Shown one piece after another: positions 23,882 to 32,023 of a DNA stretch of 34,465 nt; within the stretch, counting starts at the first letter, position 1; every line of letters begins with the position of its first letter. Where the stretch lies: the NCBI GenBank assembly GCA_937951895.1, contig CALFER010000051.1:1-34465 (forward strand). The letters run 5' to 3'. Below the pieces are notes generated by a model. The model saw only the letters and a list, made by a program, of their open reading frames with translations, had not been told where the DNA came from and did not search any database. Made by a program: the position numbers and the translations under genes. Origin of the DNA: an uncultured bacterium (GTDB lineage: Bacteria; CSSED10-310; CALFER01).

Positions 23882-26800
23882 ACGCATCCGGTTCAAAAAC
23901 CTCAATTCGCTGCGCGGTGAATGGGAAATCAACCTGTCCGATCCCGTAATCGCCTCCGAAGGCATCTTCGCGATCACCGGGCCGACGGGTGCCGGAAAAT
24001 CCACGATTCTCGACGCGATATGTCTCGCGCTCTACGGCTGCACGCCACGCCTCAAGGATATCTCGGCTTCGGAAAACGCGATCATGTCGCACGGCACGGG
24101 AGACTGTTTTTCGGAGGTGACCTTCAGCACCCGGAAGGGACGGTTCCGATGCAACTGGAGCCAGCGCAGGGCATATGCGAAACCGGACGGCAAACTGCAA
24201 CCGGTACAACATGAGATCGCCGATGCGGATTCGAACCGGATCATCGAATCGAAAATCCGCGAGGTCTCGAGGGCGATCGAAGATTGCACGGGGATGGATT
24301 TCGAGCGATTCACGCGCTCGATGCTGCTCGCACAGGGCGGATTCGCCGCCTTTCTGCAGGCCGGCCCGGACAGTCGTGCACCGATTCTCGAACAGATCAC
24401 CGGAACCGCGATCTACTCAGAGATTTCTCGCGCCGTTCACGCGAGGAAACGAACGGAAAACGAGTCTCTCGAACGGATGAATCTCCTGCTGGCCGGTATG
24501 AAACTCCTCACACGGGACGAACGCGACGCGATCGAAGCAAAACTCACGGAACGATCGACGGAGCTGCAAGCCCGGGAATCCGAAATCGTGCGGCTGACAG
24601 ACCATCTGAACTGGATCAACGCGATCGTGGCCCTCGAACAGGATTTCGATGCAATCCGGAAGGCCGAGGCGGAGTTGGGGCGCGAAAACGAGGCATTTTC
24701 AGGCGATGCGGCTCGGCTGGAAGCGGCTGAACGCGCGGCCGAAATGGCGGCGGAGTATGCCGGGATTGAAGCCATCCGGCGCGAGATCGCTCAGCAGACC
24801 ACCTTGAGACAGGAACTGGAAACAGGGTTGCCTGCTTCCGAGACCAGGCTGGCGGAAAAACTCGTTGCACTCGAAACGGCACAAAACGCGTTGAAAGAAA
24901 CGGAAACCGCCTGTGCGAAACTGCTCGAAACACTGAAACTCGTGCGGCCGATCGACCAGGAAATCGAGTCGATCGGAAAGAAGCTGGAATCGAGCCGGAC
25001 GGCGCTGGCAAAAACCGAAAAGGATCGGGCGGATCTCGGCAGAAAAATCGCGAAACTGGAACGGGAAGCGGATCGTGAGGAGCGCGGGAGAACGGATGTC
25101 GATGCATATCTGACGGCCCATTCGATCGACGGGACGCTGGGCGAGGATCTCAAGGCGATCGAACTGAAATCCCGGGACTGGAAGGATTGCGCCGAATCCC
25201 GCTCAGTACAGGTTGACAAACGGGACAGGCAGATCAGAGAACTCGAGGTGCTCGGCACGCAGCAACGCGCCGCTGAACAGACTGTCGCTGTCGCCCGGAG
25301 GCAATTGGATGAGCTGAACGATACGATCAAGCGCATGGACGAGGAATTCGATACGGTGTCGGCAGGGCACGGCCGGGACGAATGGGATGGGAGGCGCGAG
25401 ACGATCCGTGAGAACATCCGCGGGATCGACCTGCTCCGGGAGTCGCTGAAACGGGCCGGGGAACGAACCGACGAGATCGCCCGTGAGGGACGGATTATCG
25501 AGGAGCTCTTATCCCGCCGAGCGGTGCTCGACAGGCAGATCGAGGATCAGAGGGACCATATCGAGCGGCAGGACAGGAACGTCGGGGACCTGGAACAGCG
25601 ACATGAACACGCGACCCGGATGCACAATCTGGATGACGAGCGCGCGCTGTTGAAGGAAGGCGAGCCGTGCCCGCTGTGCGGCGCGACGCATCATCCGTTC
25701 GCGGACGGACGGATTCCGGAACCGACCGAGATCCGAAAGGCACTGGACGAGGCCCGCAGGCAGCGTGAGGAAACCAGGAAGAATCTTGAGAAAGCAACAG
25801 TCGAGATGACGCGGGTGGACGGTGAGATTCACCATCACAAGCGGCTCATCGACGACATCAGGAGCAAGGCACTGGCGGAAGCCGAGTCATTCGCATCCCT
25901 GGCCGTGTCGCTCGCACCGGAAACTCCGCCTGACGCGTGGACACACGAGATGCTCGACGCGCGGGCGGATAACCTGCTGCAGAAACGGCATGAAACCGAA
26001 ACGGTGCTCCAGAGGATCGACGCGATCGAACGCGACCGGAAATCGGCTCAGAGTGCAAAAATCGAACGGATGAGCGAATTGCAGAACGCGCAGATGCGGG
26101 TGCAATCCGCTCAGACAGAGCATCAGGCGGTCCAGGAACGCATCCGGAGACTCGGCGATGACATCACCGCGAGCGATGCGCGCGTGATGGTGCTCAGCGA
26201 CGAGTTGACTCAACTGCTCGTCCCGTACGGACTCGTTCCGGAGTTCGATCGGCTCGACGCGAATCTGGCGGATGCGCGGACGCGCTGGGCCCGGTGGCAG
26301 GCGACCAGTCGATCGAAGCAGGAGATCGAAGCCCGGATCGGGGCGCTGACCGAACAGCGAGCGAATCTCAGGGGAGGGATCGAAAAACTGGACGAGCTGA
26401 TCCCGGAATCCCGGTGTCAGATCGACACGCTGGCAGGAGATGAAGCGCGCGCAAAAGCTCGGAGGGAGGCACTCTTCGGCGCGCGGGATTGCGATTCCGA
26501 AGAGCGTGTTGCCGTTGAGGCAGTCGAATCGGGGAAGCGGGACGTTGAAGAGCGGCGTGTGGACAGCGAGGCAGCGAAAGACAATCTGCTCAAGCGCCGG
26601 GAAGCCATCGCGACACACGCGAAAAACCTCGGGCTGGCCCGCGAGCGTCTCGAGCGGATCGAACCGCGGTTCATGGAAACGCTCCGGGCGAAGGGATTTC
26701 GGGATGAACCGGAGTATCGCGGGGCGCGTCTTGATGACGCGACACTGAAGCGGCTCAAAGCGCATGCCGAAGCGTTGAAGAAACGCCGCAACGAACTCGA

Positions 26801-27551
26801 TGCGCGTTTGGCGGATCTCGAAGGCAGACTCGCTGAAACGAAGGCCCGGAATCTGACGGAACGTCCCCGCGAGGATCTCATTGCCCGGCAGAAACAGGTT
26901 CAGTTGATCATCGGAGACATTCAGCAGGAAATCGGCGGATTGCGCGGCATACTGACACAGGACGAGGCAGGGCGGGCCGAGCAGACGGAGCGGGTCGTGG
27001 CGCGCGATCGTCAGAGGATGATCTGTGACCGCTGGAACCGGCTGCATGAACTGATCGGCTCCGAGAGCGGCAAGAAGTATCGGAATTTTGCGCAGGGTCT
27101 GACATTCGACATCCTGCTCACGCACGCGAACATGCAACTCGTCCGGCTCACCGACCGCTACCTCCTCAAACGGGAAGAGCAGTACGATCTGGAGTTGGTG
27201 GTGATCGATAATTATCAGGGCGGGATCGAGCGGACCTCGAAGAACCTGTCGGGCGGCGAAAGTTTCATCGTGAGTCTGGCGCTGGCACTCGGGTTGTCAC
27301 AGATGGCCGGGCGGAATGTGCGGATCGATTCGTTTTTTCTGGATGAGGGGTTCGGAACGCTGGACGACGATACCCTGGAGAGCGCGCTGCAGTCGTTGGC
27401 GGGGTTGAGACGGGACGGGAAACTGATCGGGATCATTTCGCACATCCAGGCGCTCAAGGACCGGATCGGTGTGCAGATAGCAGCGGAGCCGATGCCGGGG
27501 GGATTCAGTCGCCTGACTGGACCGGGGTGCCGGGAGGTGAAAGGAGTTTGA
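23871..27551 (+). CDS. sbcC: Nuclease SbcCD subunit C (Rad50/SMC-type ATPase)
   Basis: A 1226-residue ATPase that drives the SbcD nuclease. Walker A is GPTGAGKST (residues 37-45). Two long coiled-coil arms, rich in Glu, Arg and Leu heptads, surround a zinc hook CPLCGATHHP near residue 600. The C-terminal ATPase half has the signature LSGGESF (about 1126), Walker B with FFLDEGFGTLDDDTLES (about 1155) and switch His in IISHIQALKDRI. All key motifs are intact and the length is typical. The ATG at 23871 is preferred because AGGAG lies seven bases upstream and the protein begins MLIERIRFKNLNSLRGEW, as in homologs. It overlaps sbcD by 11 bases and is followed after two bases by a DUF202 gene. Confidence 0.97.
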   Translation: MLIERIRFKNLNSLRGEWEINLSDPVIASEGIFAITGPTGAGKSTILDAICLALYGCTPRLKDISASENAIMSHGTGDCFSEVTFSTRKGRFRCNWSQRRAYAKPDGKLQPVQHEIADADSNRIIESKIREVSRAIEDCTGMDFERFTRSMLLAQGGFAAFLQAGPDSRAPILEQITGTAIYSEISRAVHARKRTENESLERMNLLLAGMKLLTRDERDAIEAKLTERSTELQARESEIVRLTDHLNWINAIVALEQDFDAIRKAEAELGRENEAFSGDAARLEAAERAAEMAAEYAGIEAIRREIAQQTTLRQELETGLPASETRLAEKLVALETAQNALKETETACAKLLETLKLVRPIDQEIESIGKKLESSRTALAKTEKDRADLGRKIAKLEREADREERGRTDVDAYLTAHSIDGTLGEDLKAIELKSRDWKDCAESRSVQVDKRDRQIRELEVLGTQQRAAEQTVAVARRQLDELNDTIKRMDEEFDTVSAGHGRDEWDGRRETIRENIRGIDLLRESLKRAGERTDEIAREGRIIEELLSRRAVLDRQIEDQRDHIERQDRNVGDLEQRHEHATRMHNLDDERALLKEGEPCPLCGATHHPFADGRIPEPTEIRKALDEARRQREETRKNLEKATVEMTRVDGEIHHHKRLIDDIRSKALAEAESFASLAVSLAPETPPDAWTHEMLDARADNLLQKRHETETVLQRIDAIERDRKSAQSAKIERMSELQNAQMRVQSAQTEHQAVQERIRRLGDDITASDARVMVLSDELTQLLVPYGLVPEFDRLDANLADARTRWARWQATSRSKQEIEARIGALTEQRANLRGGIEKLDELIPESRCQIDTLAGDEARAKARREALFGARDCDSEERVAVEAVESGKRDVEERRVDSEAAKDNLLKRREAIATHAKNLGLARERLERIEPRFMETLRAKGFRDEPEYRGARLDDATLKRLKAHAEALKKRRNELDARLADLEGRLAETKARNLTERPREDLIARQKQVQLIIGDIQQEIGGLRGILTQDEAGRAEQTERVVARDRQRMICDRWNRLHELIGSESGKKYRNFAQGLTFDILLTHANMQLVRLTDRYLLKREEQYDLELVVIDNYQGGIERTSKNLSGGESFIVSLALALGLSQMAGRNVRIDSFFLDEGFGTLDDDTLESALQSLAGLRRDGKLIGIISHIQALKDRIGVQIAAEPMPGGFSRLTGPGCREVKGV

Positions 27552-27553
27552 AC

Positions 27554-27853
27554 ATGAATATTGAACCGTACGAACGATTCGAATCGGAACGATTGATCCT
27601 GCGGGACGAACTGGCGATCGATCGGACGATTCTGGCGAACGAACGAACGCTGCTGGCGTACGCCCGGACCGGATTGGCCATGATCCTGGCTGGTGTGACG
27701 TTCATCCATTTCTCGAACGCGATCTGGTTCACGGTGTTCGGCGCGGTCAGCATGGTGACGGGTACGATTCTGGCTCTCTGGGGAGGTTTCAGATATCGAA
27801 AAATGAAGCAATCGCTGGCCTTGATTCGGGCAAAACGGGACACCTCACATTGA
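27554..27853 (+). CDS. DUF202 family small membrane protein (YidH-like)
   Basis: A 99-residue protein with the DUF202 signature TILANERTLLAYARTGLAMILAGV followed by a second hydrophobic segment (WFTVFGAVSMVTGTILALWG) and a basic tail. Function is not established for the family. AAGGAG precedes the ATG at 27554 by seven bases. It begins two bases after the sbcC stop, so it is the third gene of the sbcDC operon here. That link to DNA repair is not one I know from the family, and it may simply be co-transcription. Confidence 0.9.
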   Translation: MNIEPYERFESERLILRDELAIDRTILANERTLLAYARTGLAMILAGVTFIHFSNAIWFTVFGAVSMVTGTILALWGGFRYRKMKQSLALIRAKRDTSH

Positions 27854-27913
27854 CTTTGCCGGAAATCTCGTCATGATATCGGGATGATCTCTTCAAGGAA
27901 AGGAATCCCGATC

Positions 27914-28372
27914 ATGATCAATCTCCAGTTTTCAAAAGACGAACTCAAAACGCTGCTCGGTTTCCTGAGTACCGCCGGTTATGTTCTTCATGCCTATGCG
28001 GATGAAGAACTTGTTGACGAAGAAAGCATCGAGAAGGAATCCGATCTGATCCAGAAGATACTGAAAGCTGCCCAGGCGGCGGGACTCAAGGATCTGGTCG
28101 AGATGGACGATTGCGGCGAACATCTGGCGGTTTCGATGGAAGACGAGGAACTCAGTGATATTCCGGAACGGATCGGATCATTCGAGGAGACCGTTTTCTG
28201 GGGAAAACTGATTTCGTCGCTGGCCGGCCGGGATATGGTCGATGCGATCGGAGAAGATGCGGTCGATAAAATGACGGAAGAGGAGCATTCCGAGAAACAT
28301 CAGGAATTCTGCCAGAAATATGAAACCGAGTTCTCGAACTTTGGTCTCAGCCGCCTGAAAATCGCGGAATGA
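27914..28372 (+). CDS. Acidic hypothetical protein
   Basis: Encodes 152 residues and belongs to no family I recognise. It is highly acidic, with many Glu and Asp (YADEELVDEESIEKESDLIQ), and lacks signal or membrane segments, so it is probably a soluble helical cytoplasmic protein. A late segment, MTEEEHSEKHQEFCQKYETE, is also helical. I chose 27914 because an A/G-rich AAGGAAAGGAA lies upstream; the frame is open ten codons further. It lies alone between DUF202 and the TPR-thioredoxin gene, with 60 bp and 39 bp gaps. Confidence 0.75.
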   Translation: MINLQFSKDELKTLLGFLSTAGYVLHAYADEELVDEESIEKESDLIQKILKAAQAAGLKDLVEMDDCGEHLAVSMEDEELSDIPERIGSFEETVFWGKLISSLAGRDMVDAIGEDAVDKMTEEEHSEKHQEFCQKYETEFSNFGLSRLKIAE

Positions 28373-28411
28373 CCGAACCGGATTGACACCAAACAGAAGA
28401 AAGGGTTGCTC

Positions 28412-29902
28412 ATGAAACACGCGCTCGCGCTGAGTTGTATACTTGTTCTGACCCTCGCGGCCATCGGATCGGCGAAAGAGTATACGATCGCCGAATTCAA
28501 GCAGAGCATGTCGCAGCAGACGGAGTCGGAATCGATCGTCGCGTTGTGCAAGGATTACATCGAAAACGCGACCGATCTCGAGTTGATCGAGGTTGCTGCG
28601 CGGATCTTCCGGCGCGAGGACGAAGCGATGCTGGACCAGTTCATCAAGACAAAGGTCACGGAGAACCCGAAGTCGGTCACCTTCCGGTATCTGGCCGGAT
28701 CACGTCTCGAAGATCCCCTCGCGATGGTGTCGTCCGGGCGGGAACTGATCGAGCTTGCGCCCGGGAATGCCGCAGGCTACATCGTGCTCGCGAGAGGCTA
28801 CACGATGGGTCTTTTCGCGCCTCGCATGAGCCATTCGAAGAAGGTTCCTGAACTTGAGAAAACACTGGCGAAAGATGCGCACTATTTCGATGCGATGATC
28901 GGAATGCAGTCCCCGCGCGATGAACTCAAACTCGTCCTGACGCTCCAGAAAATATATTCGAAGAAATACGATGAAGCGCTGAAGGATCTTGAGATCGGCA
29001 TTGCCGAGAAACAGCCCTGGGCGGATCCGTCACTGCTGCCTTTAGTTCACTCCGGTGCGGGCAACTACGACAAGGCCCGATCCACCGTCGAATCGTATGT
29101 TCAGAGCGGGATTGAACGCGGGCAGTACAAGGCGGCGGACAAGGCCCGAATTTCGGAATCGATGTTCTGCACGACATTGCTGATGGTCGGAGCGTATGAC
29201 GAAGCGATCAAAATCTATGCGGCCACGCCGGATCTCGATACCCGAAGCGACACACTTTACGATCTCGCATGCGCTTATGCGCTCAAGGGTGACGCCGACA
29301 AAGCCTTCGAATCCCTCAACAAGGCAGCGGCGGCAGGGTATGACGATCATGAAGGTGCCGCCGAAGATTCGGATCTTGAAGCACTGCAGAAAGATGCGCG
29401 ATGGCCGACAACGATCGAGGCCATGAAGGCCGCTCATTCGAAGGGTGCCGCGAAACGGAAGGACGCCGCGCTCCTGACGAAGGTGACCAAGGACGCCCCG
29501 GACTGGGAACTCAAGACGCCCGCCGGAAAATCCGTCAAGCTGTCGGATCTCAAAGGCAAAATCGTTATTCTCGATTTCTGGGCCACATGGTGCGGTCCCT
29601 GCATGATGGCCATGCCGGCGCTCGATCAGTGGTGCAAGACGAAGAAGCCCGAAAATGTCGAGGTTTACTCGATCAATGTGTGGGAGCAGAATCCGAAGAA
29701 AGCCCAGGCGCTGTTCGAACAGAAGAAGTTCGCCATGACGCTGCTGCTGGGTACCGAAGAGGTGGCAAAATCGTATGGAATCACCGGGATTCCGTATATT
29801 TGCGCAATCGACAAGACCGGCAAGATCCGGTATGAGCAGAACGGGTTCAGCCGAGAATTTGAAGAAACCCTCGGCTTCTGGGTCGAAGATCTGAATCAGT
29901 AA
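28412..29902 (+). CDS. Exported TPR-thioredoxin protein (TlpA/ResA-like)
   Basis: Encodes 496 residues. A signal peptide ends near Ala21 (GSA-K). Residues about 60-350 are helical repeats of TPR type, e.g. ARSTVESYVQSGIERGQYK and LYDLACAYALKGDADKAFES. Residues about 360-496 are a thioredoxin fold of the redoxin/TlpA group: DWELKTPAGKSVKLSDLKGK, then the active site Cys394-Gly-Pro-Cys397 in WATWCGPCMMAMP, and cis-Pro loop GITGIPYICAID. It should act in the periplasm on disulfides, with the repeats docking a partner. AAAGGG precedes the ATG at 28412. A palindrome with T-tract terminates it. Confidence 0.93.
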   Translation: MKHALALSCILVLTLAAIGSAKEYTIAEFKQSMSQQTESESIVALCKDYIENATDLELIEVAARIFRREDEAMLDQFIKTKVTENPKSVTFRYLAGSRLEDPLAMVSSGRELIELAPGNAAGYIVLARGYTMGLFAPRMSHSKKVPELEKTLAKDAHYFDAMIGMQSPRDELKLVLTLQKIYSKKYDEALKDLEIGIAEKQPWADPSLLPLVHSGAGNYDKARSTVESYVQSGIERGQYKAADKARISESMFCTTLLMVGAYDEAIKIYAATPDLDTRSDTLYDLACAYALKGDADKAFESLNKAAAAGYDDHEGAAEDSDLEALQKDARWPTTIEAMKAAHSKGAAKRKDAALLTKVTKDAPDWELKTPAGKSVKLSDLKGKIVILDFWATWCGPCMMAMPALDQWCKTKKPENVEVYSINVWEQNPKKAQALFEQKKFAMTLLLGTEEVAKSYGITGIPYICAIDKTGKIRYEQNGFSREFEETLGFWVEDLNQ

Positions 29903-29924
29903 GATACATATCACTTATCTATCG

Positions 29925-29948
29925 GGGCGGATCGCGATCCGCCCTTTT
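29925..29948 (+). terminator. Palindromic terminator built on a REP-like unit, copy 1
   Basis: GGGCGGATCGCGATCCGCCC (29925-29944) is a perfect 20-bp palindrome followed by TTTT, 22 bp after the TPR-thioredoxin stop. The same palindrome occurs twice more downstream (30138 and 30182) without T-tracts, so this copy appears to serve as a terminator. Confidence 0.75.
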
Positions 29949-30023
29949 CGTTTTACCTTACCAAACTATGGTCCTGTTTCGACATATCCATTGAAGCCCT
30001 CATCAAATGAAAGGAGGCCGTCG

Positions 30024-30098
30024 ATGATGTTCCAACTTACCCGATTGCAGCTCACGATCGACTCATCGTTCTGCGTCTCCTGCAGCAATCCTCGCTAA
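30024..30098 (+). CDS. Possible 24-residue small ORF ahead of the ABC exporter
   Basis: The ATG at 30024 has AAAGGAGG at ideal distance and opens a 24-codon frame ending in TAA at 30096. The product carries CVSC near its end (SFCVSCSNPR). It lies in the 327-bp stretch between the thioredoxin gene and the ABC genes that otherwise holds only palindromic repeats. It could be a leader peptide or a small protein, or a chance frame after a spurious A/G-rich run. Confidence 0.35.
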   Translation: MMFQLTRLQLTIDSSFCVSCSNPR

Positions 30099-30137
30099 CA
30101 AAAAACCCAATACCCCCTTATAGCAGGATCCCCGCAC

Positions 30138-30157
30138 GGGCGGATCGCGATCCGCCC
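30138..30157. repeat. REP-like palindrome, copy 2
   Basis: The 20-bp palindrome GGGCGGATCGCGATCCGCCC, preceded by CCCGCAC. It is repeated 44 bp later with the same preceding bases, so copies 2 and 3 form a tandem pair of a larger unit. Confidence 0.85.
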
Positions 30158-30181
30158 CCGGATTATCCTGATATCCCGCAC

Positions 30182-30201
30182 GGGCGGATCGCGATCCGCC
30201 C
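30182..30201. repeat. REP-like palindrome, copy 3
   Basis: Same palindrome as at 29925 and 30138, ending 28 bp before the ABC transporter start. It could act as a weak terminator or stabilise a transcript end between the two operons. Confidence 0.85.
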
Positions 30202-30229
30202 TCTACAATCGCCCTGACTGGAGGATTCC

Positions 30230-32023
30230 ATGTTTCCCATATTGAAACGATTTTATTGTTTACTCGGCTCCCACAAACCAACATATCTCTGCGCAGCCCT
30301 CTCTCTCCTGCTCGCCACCTCGTTCCAACTGACCGTTCCCTGGCTGATACGCGGAGCCATCGATACGCTCGAAACCGGCATCGCCACACGGCGCAATCTC
30401 ATCATGACAGCGCTCGCCATCGTTGCCCTGACCGCGCTCGAAGCGTTGTTCACTTTCTTCAAGGGAAGGCTCTCGGCGTCAGCCTCCGAGGGCACCGTGC
30501 GCGATCTCCGCAACGCGGTTTTCGGGCGGCTCATGCATATCCCGATGGGTGTTCATGCGACACTCCAGACCGGTGACGTCATTCAGCGAGCGACCTCGGA
30601 CATCGGCACGATCGGCCGGTTTCTCGGTCTGCAGGTCGCGGAAGTCGCCCGCACGTTGTGTCTGTTGATCGGCGTCAGCGTACTGCTTGCGGCACTCAAC
30701 CCGGGTCTGGCGCTCTATGCGCTCGCCGTCGTCCCGCCCATCTTCATCTTCTCGGCCTTCTTCTTCTCGAAAATCCATTCCCGTTTCGAGCAGTATGATG
30801 AGGCTGAGGCGGCGCTTTCGTCGCGTGTGCAGGAACACCTCAGCGGAATTCGGGTTGTGAAGGCCTTCGCGCGAGAAACGTACGAATTGGGGCTGTTCGA
30901 TACCGCCAATGAAAACCTCGCCGGACAGGACACGCACCTCATCCGCCTCCACTCGATCTTCTGGCCGACATCGGATCTGATGTGCATGATGCAGGCTGTG
31001 ATCGTGCTGCTGATCGGCGGGGTGAAGACGATCTCGGGTGACATGACGCTCGGGGCATTCGTCGCCTTCAACAGCTACGTGATGTATCTCATCTGGCCGG
31101 TCCGGCACGTCGGACGGCTCCTGGGCGAGATGGGCCGGGCGACGGTCTCGATCGGCCGGGTGCAGGAACTGCTCGATCTTCCGGTTGAGGAGGATGCTGC
31201 CGGGGATGTTGACGGAAATGCTTCCGGTGGGAGCATCGAGTTCGAAGATGTCTCACTGGTGTTCGGAAGCAACGAAGTTCTGTCGAATGTGTCACTGGCC
31301 ATCGAACCGGGGCAGACACTGGCGATTCTCGGCGCGACCGGTTCAGGGAAGACGACTCTGGTCAGTCTGCTCGGATTGTTCCATGACCACTACAGCGGAA
31401 GCATCCGGATCGATGGGATCGAGTTGCGTGACATGTCAAGACAGGCGCTCCGGAGACGGGTCGGGTTCGTGATGCAGGAGGCCAGTCTGTTTTCGCGATC
31501 GATCCGGGACAACATCGCGTTCGGGCCGGGGGAGCACTCGGAGAGCGACATCCGCCGGGCGGCTCGAACGGCGTCCGCCGATCGGTTCATCGGGACGTTT
31601 CCGGACGGATACGAGACGCTGGTCGGCGAACGCGGCATCACGCTGTCGGGCGGTCAGAAGCAGAGACTCTCGCTGGCGCGCACGCTGGTCAACGATCCGC
31701 CGATCCTCGTGCTGGACGACACGACCTCGGCGCTCGATACGCAGACCGAATCCGAGATCTGCTCGGCGGTCAGGAAGGGTGCAGCCGGACGAACGACGAT
31801 CATCGTCACGCACCGGCTCAGCACGGCGGCGGGCGCTGATCGGATTGCCATCATGGAGCGAGGCCGGCTCGTTCAGATCGGAACGCATGAGGAACTGGTC
31901 GATCGGGATGGTGCGTATCGAAATCTCTTGAACATACAGAACACGCGCATGAATCGTTTGCGTATGGAGATCGAGAATGCAAGCAATGAAATACAGCGAA
32001 GTCGAATTCAGCAAGCGGTTTGA
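30230..32023 (+). CDS. ABC exporter half-transporter with degenerate ATPase site (subunit A)
   Basis: A 597-residue type I (MsbA-like) exporter: six membrane segments in residues about 1-310, then an ATPase domain. Walker A is GATGSGKTT (about 368-376), Q-loop FVMQEASLFS, signature LSGGQKQRLSLARTL (about 472), Walker B ILVLDDTTSALD and switch His in VTHRLSTAA. The residue after the Walker B Asp496 is Asp497, where the catalytic Glu is expected; this substitution marks the non-catalytic site of heterodimeric exporters such as TM287/288 or BmrCD. TGGAGGA precedes the start. The partner gene overlaps its end by 47 bp. The substrate is unknown; drugs, lipids or peptides are exported by relatives. 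Confidence 0.95.
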   Translation: MFPILKRFYCLLGSHKPTYLCAALSLLLATSFQLTVPWLIRGAIDTLETGIATRRNLIMTALAIVALTALEALFTFFKGRLSASASEGTVRDLRNAVFGRLMHIPMGVHATLQTGDVIQRATSDIGTIGRFLGLQVAEVARTLCLLIGVSVLLAALNPGLALYALAVVPPIFIFSAFFFSKIHSRFEQYDEAEAALSSRVQEHLSGIRVVKAFARETYELGLFDTANENLAGQDTHLIRLHSIFWPTSDLMCMMQAVIVLLIGGVKTISGDMTLGAFVAFNSYVMYLIWPVRHVGRLLGEMGRATVSIGRVQELLDLPVEEDAAGDVDGNASGGSIEFEDVSLVFGSNEVLSNVSLAIEPGQTLAILGATGSGKTTLVSLLGLFHDHYSGSIRIDGIELRDMSRQALRRRVGFVMQEASLFSRSIRDNIAFGPGEHSESDIRRAARTASADRFIGTFPDGYETLVGERGITLSGGQKQRLSLARTLVNDPPILVLDDTTSALDTQTESEICSAVRKGAAGRTTIIVTHRLSTAAGADRIAIMERGRLVQIGTHEELVDRDGAYRNLLNIQNTRMNRLRMEIENASNEIQRSRIQQAV

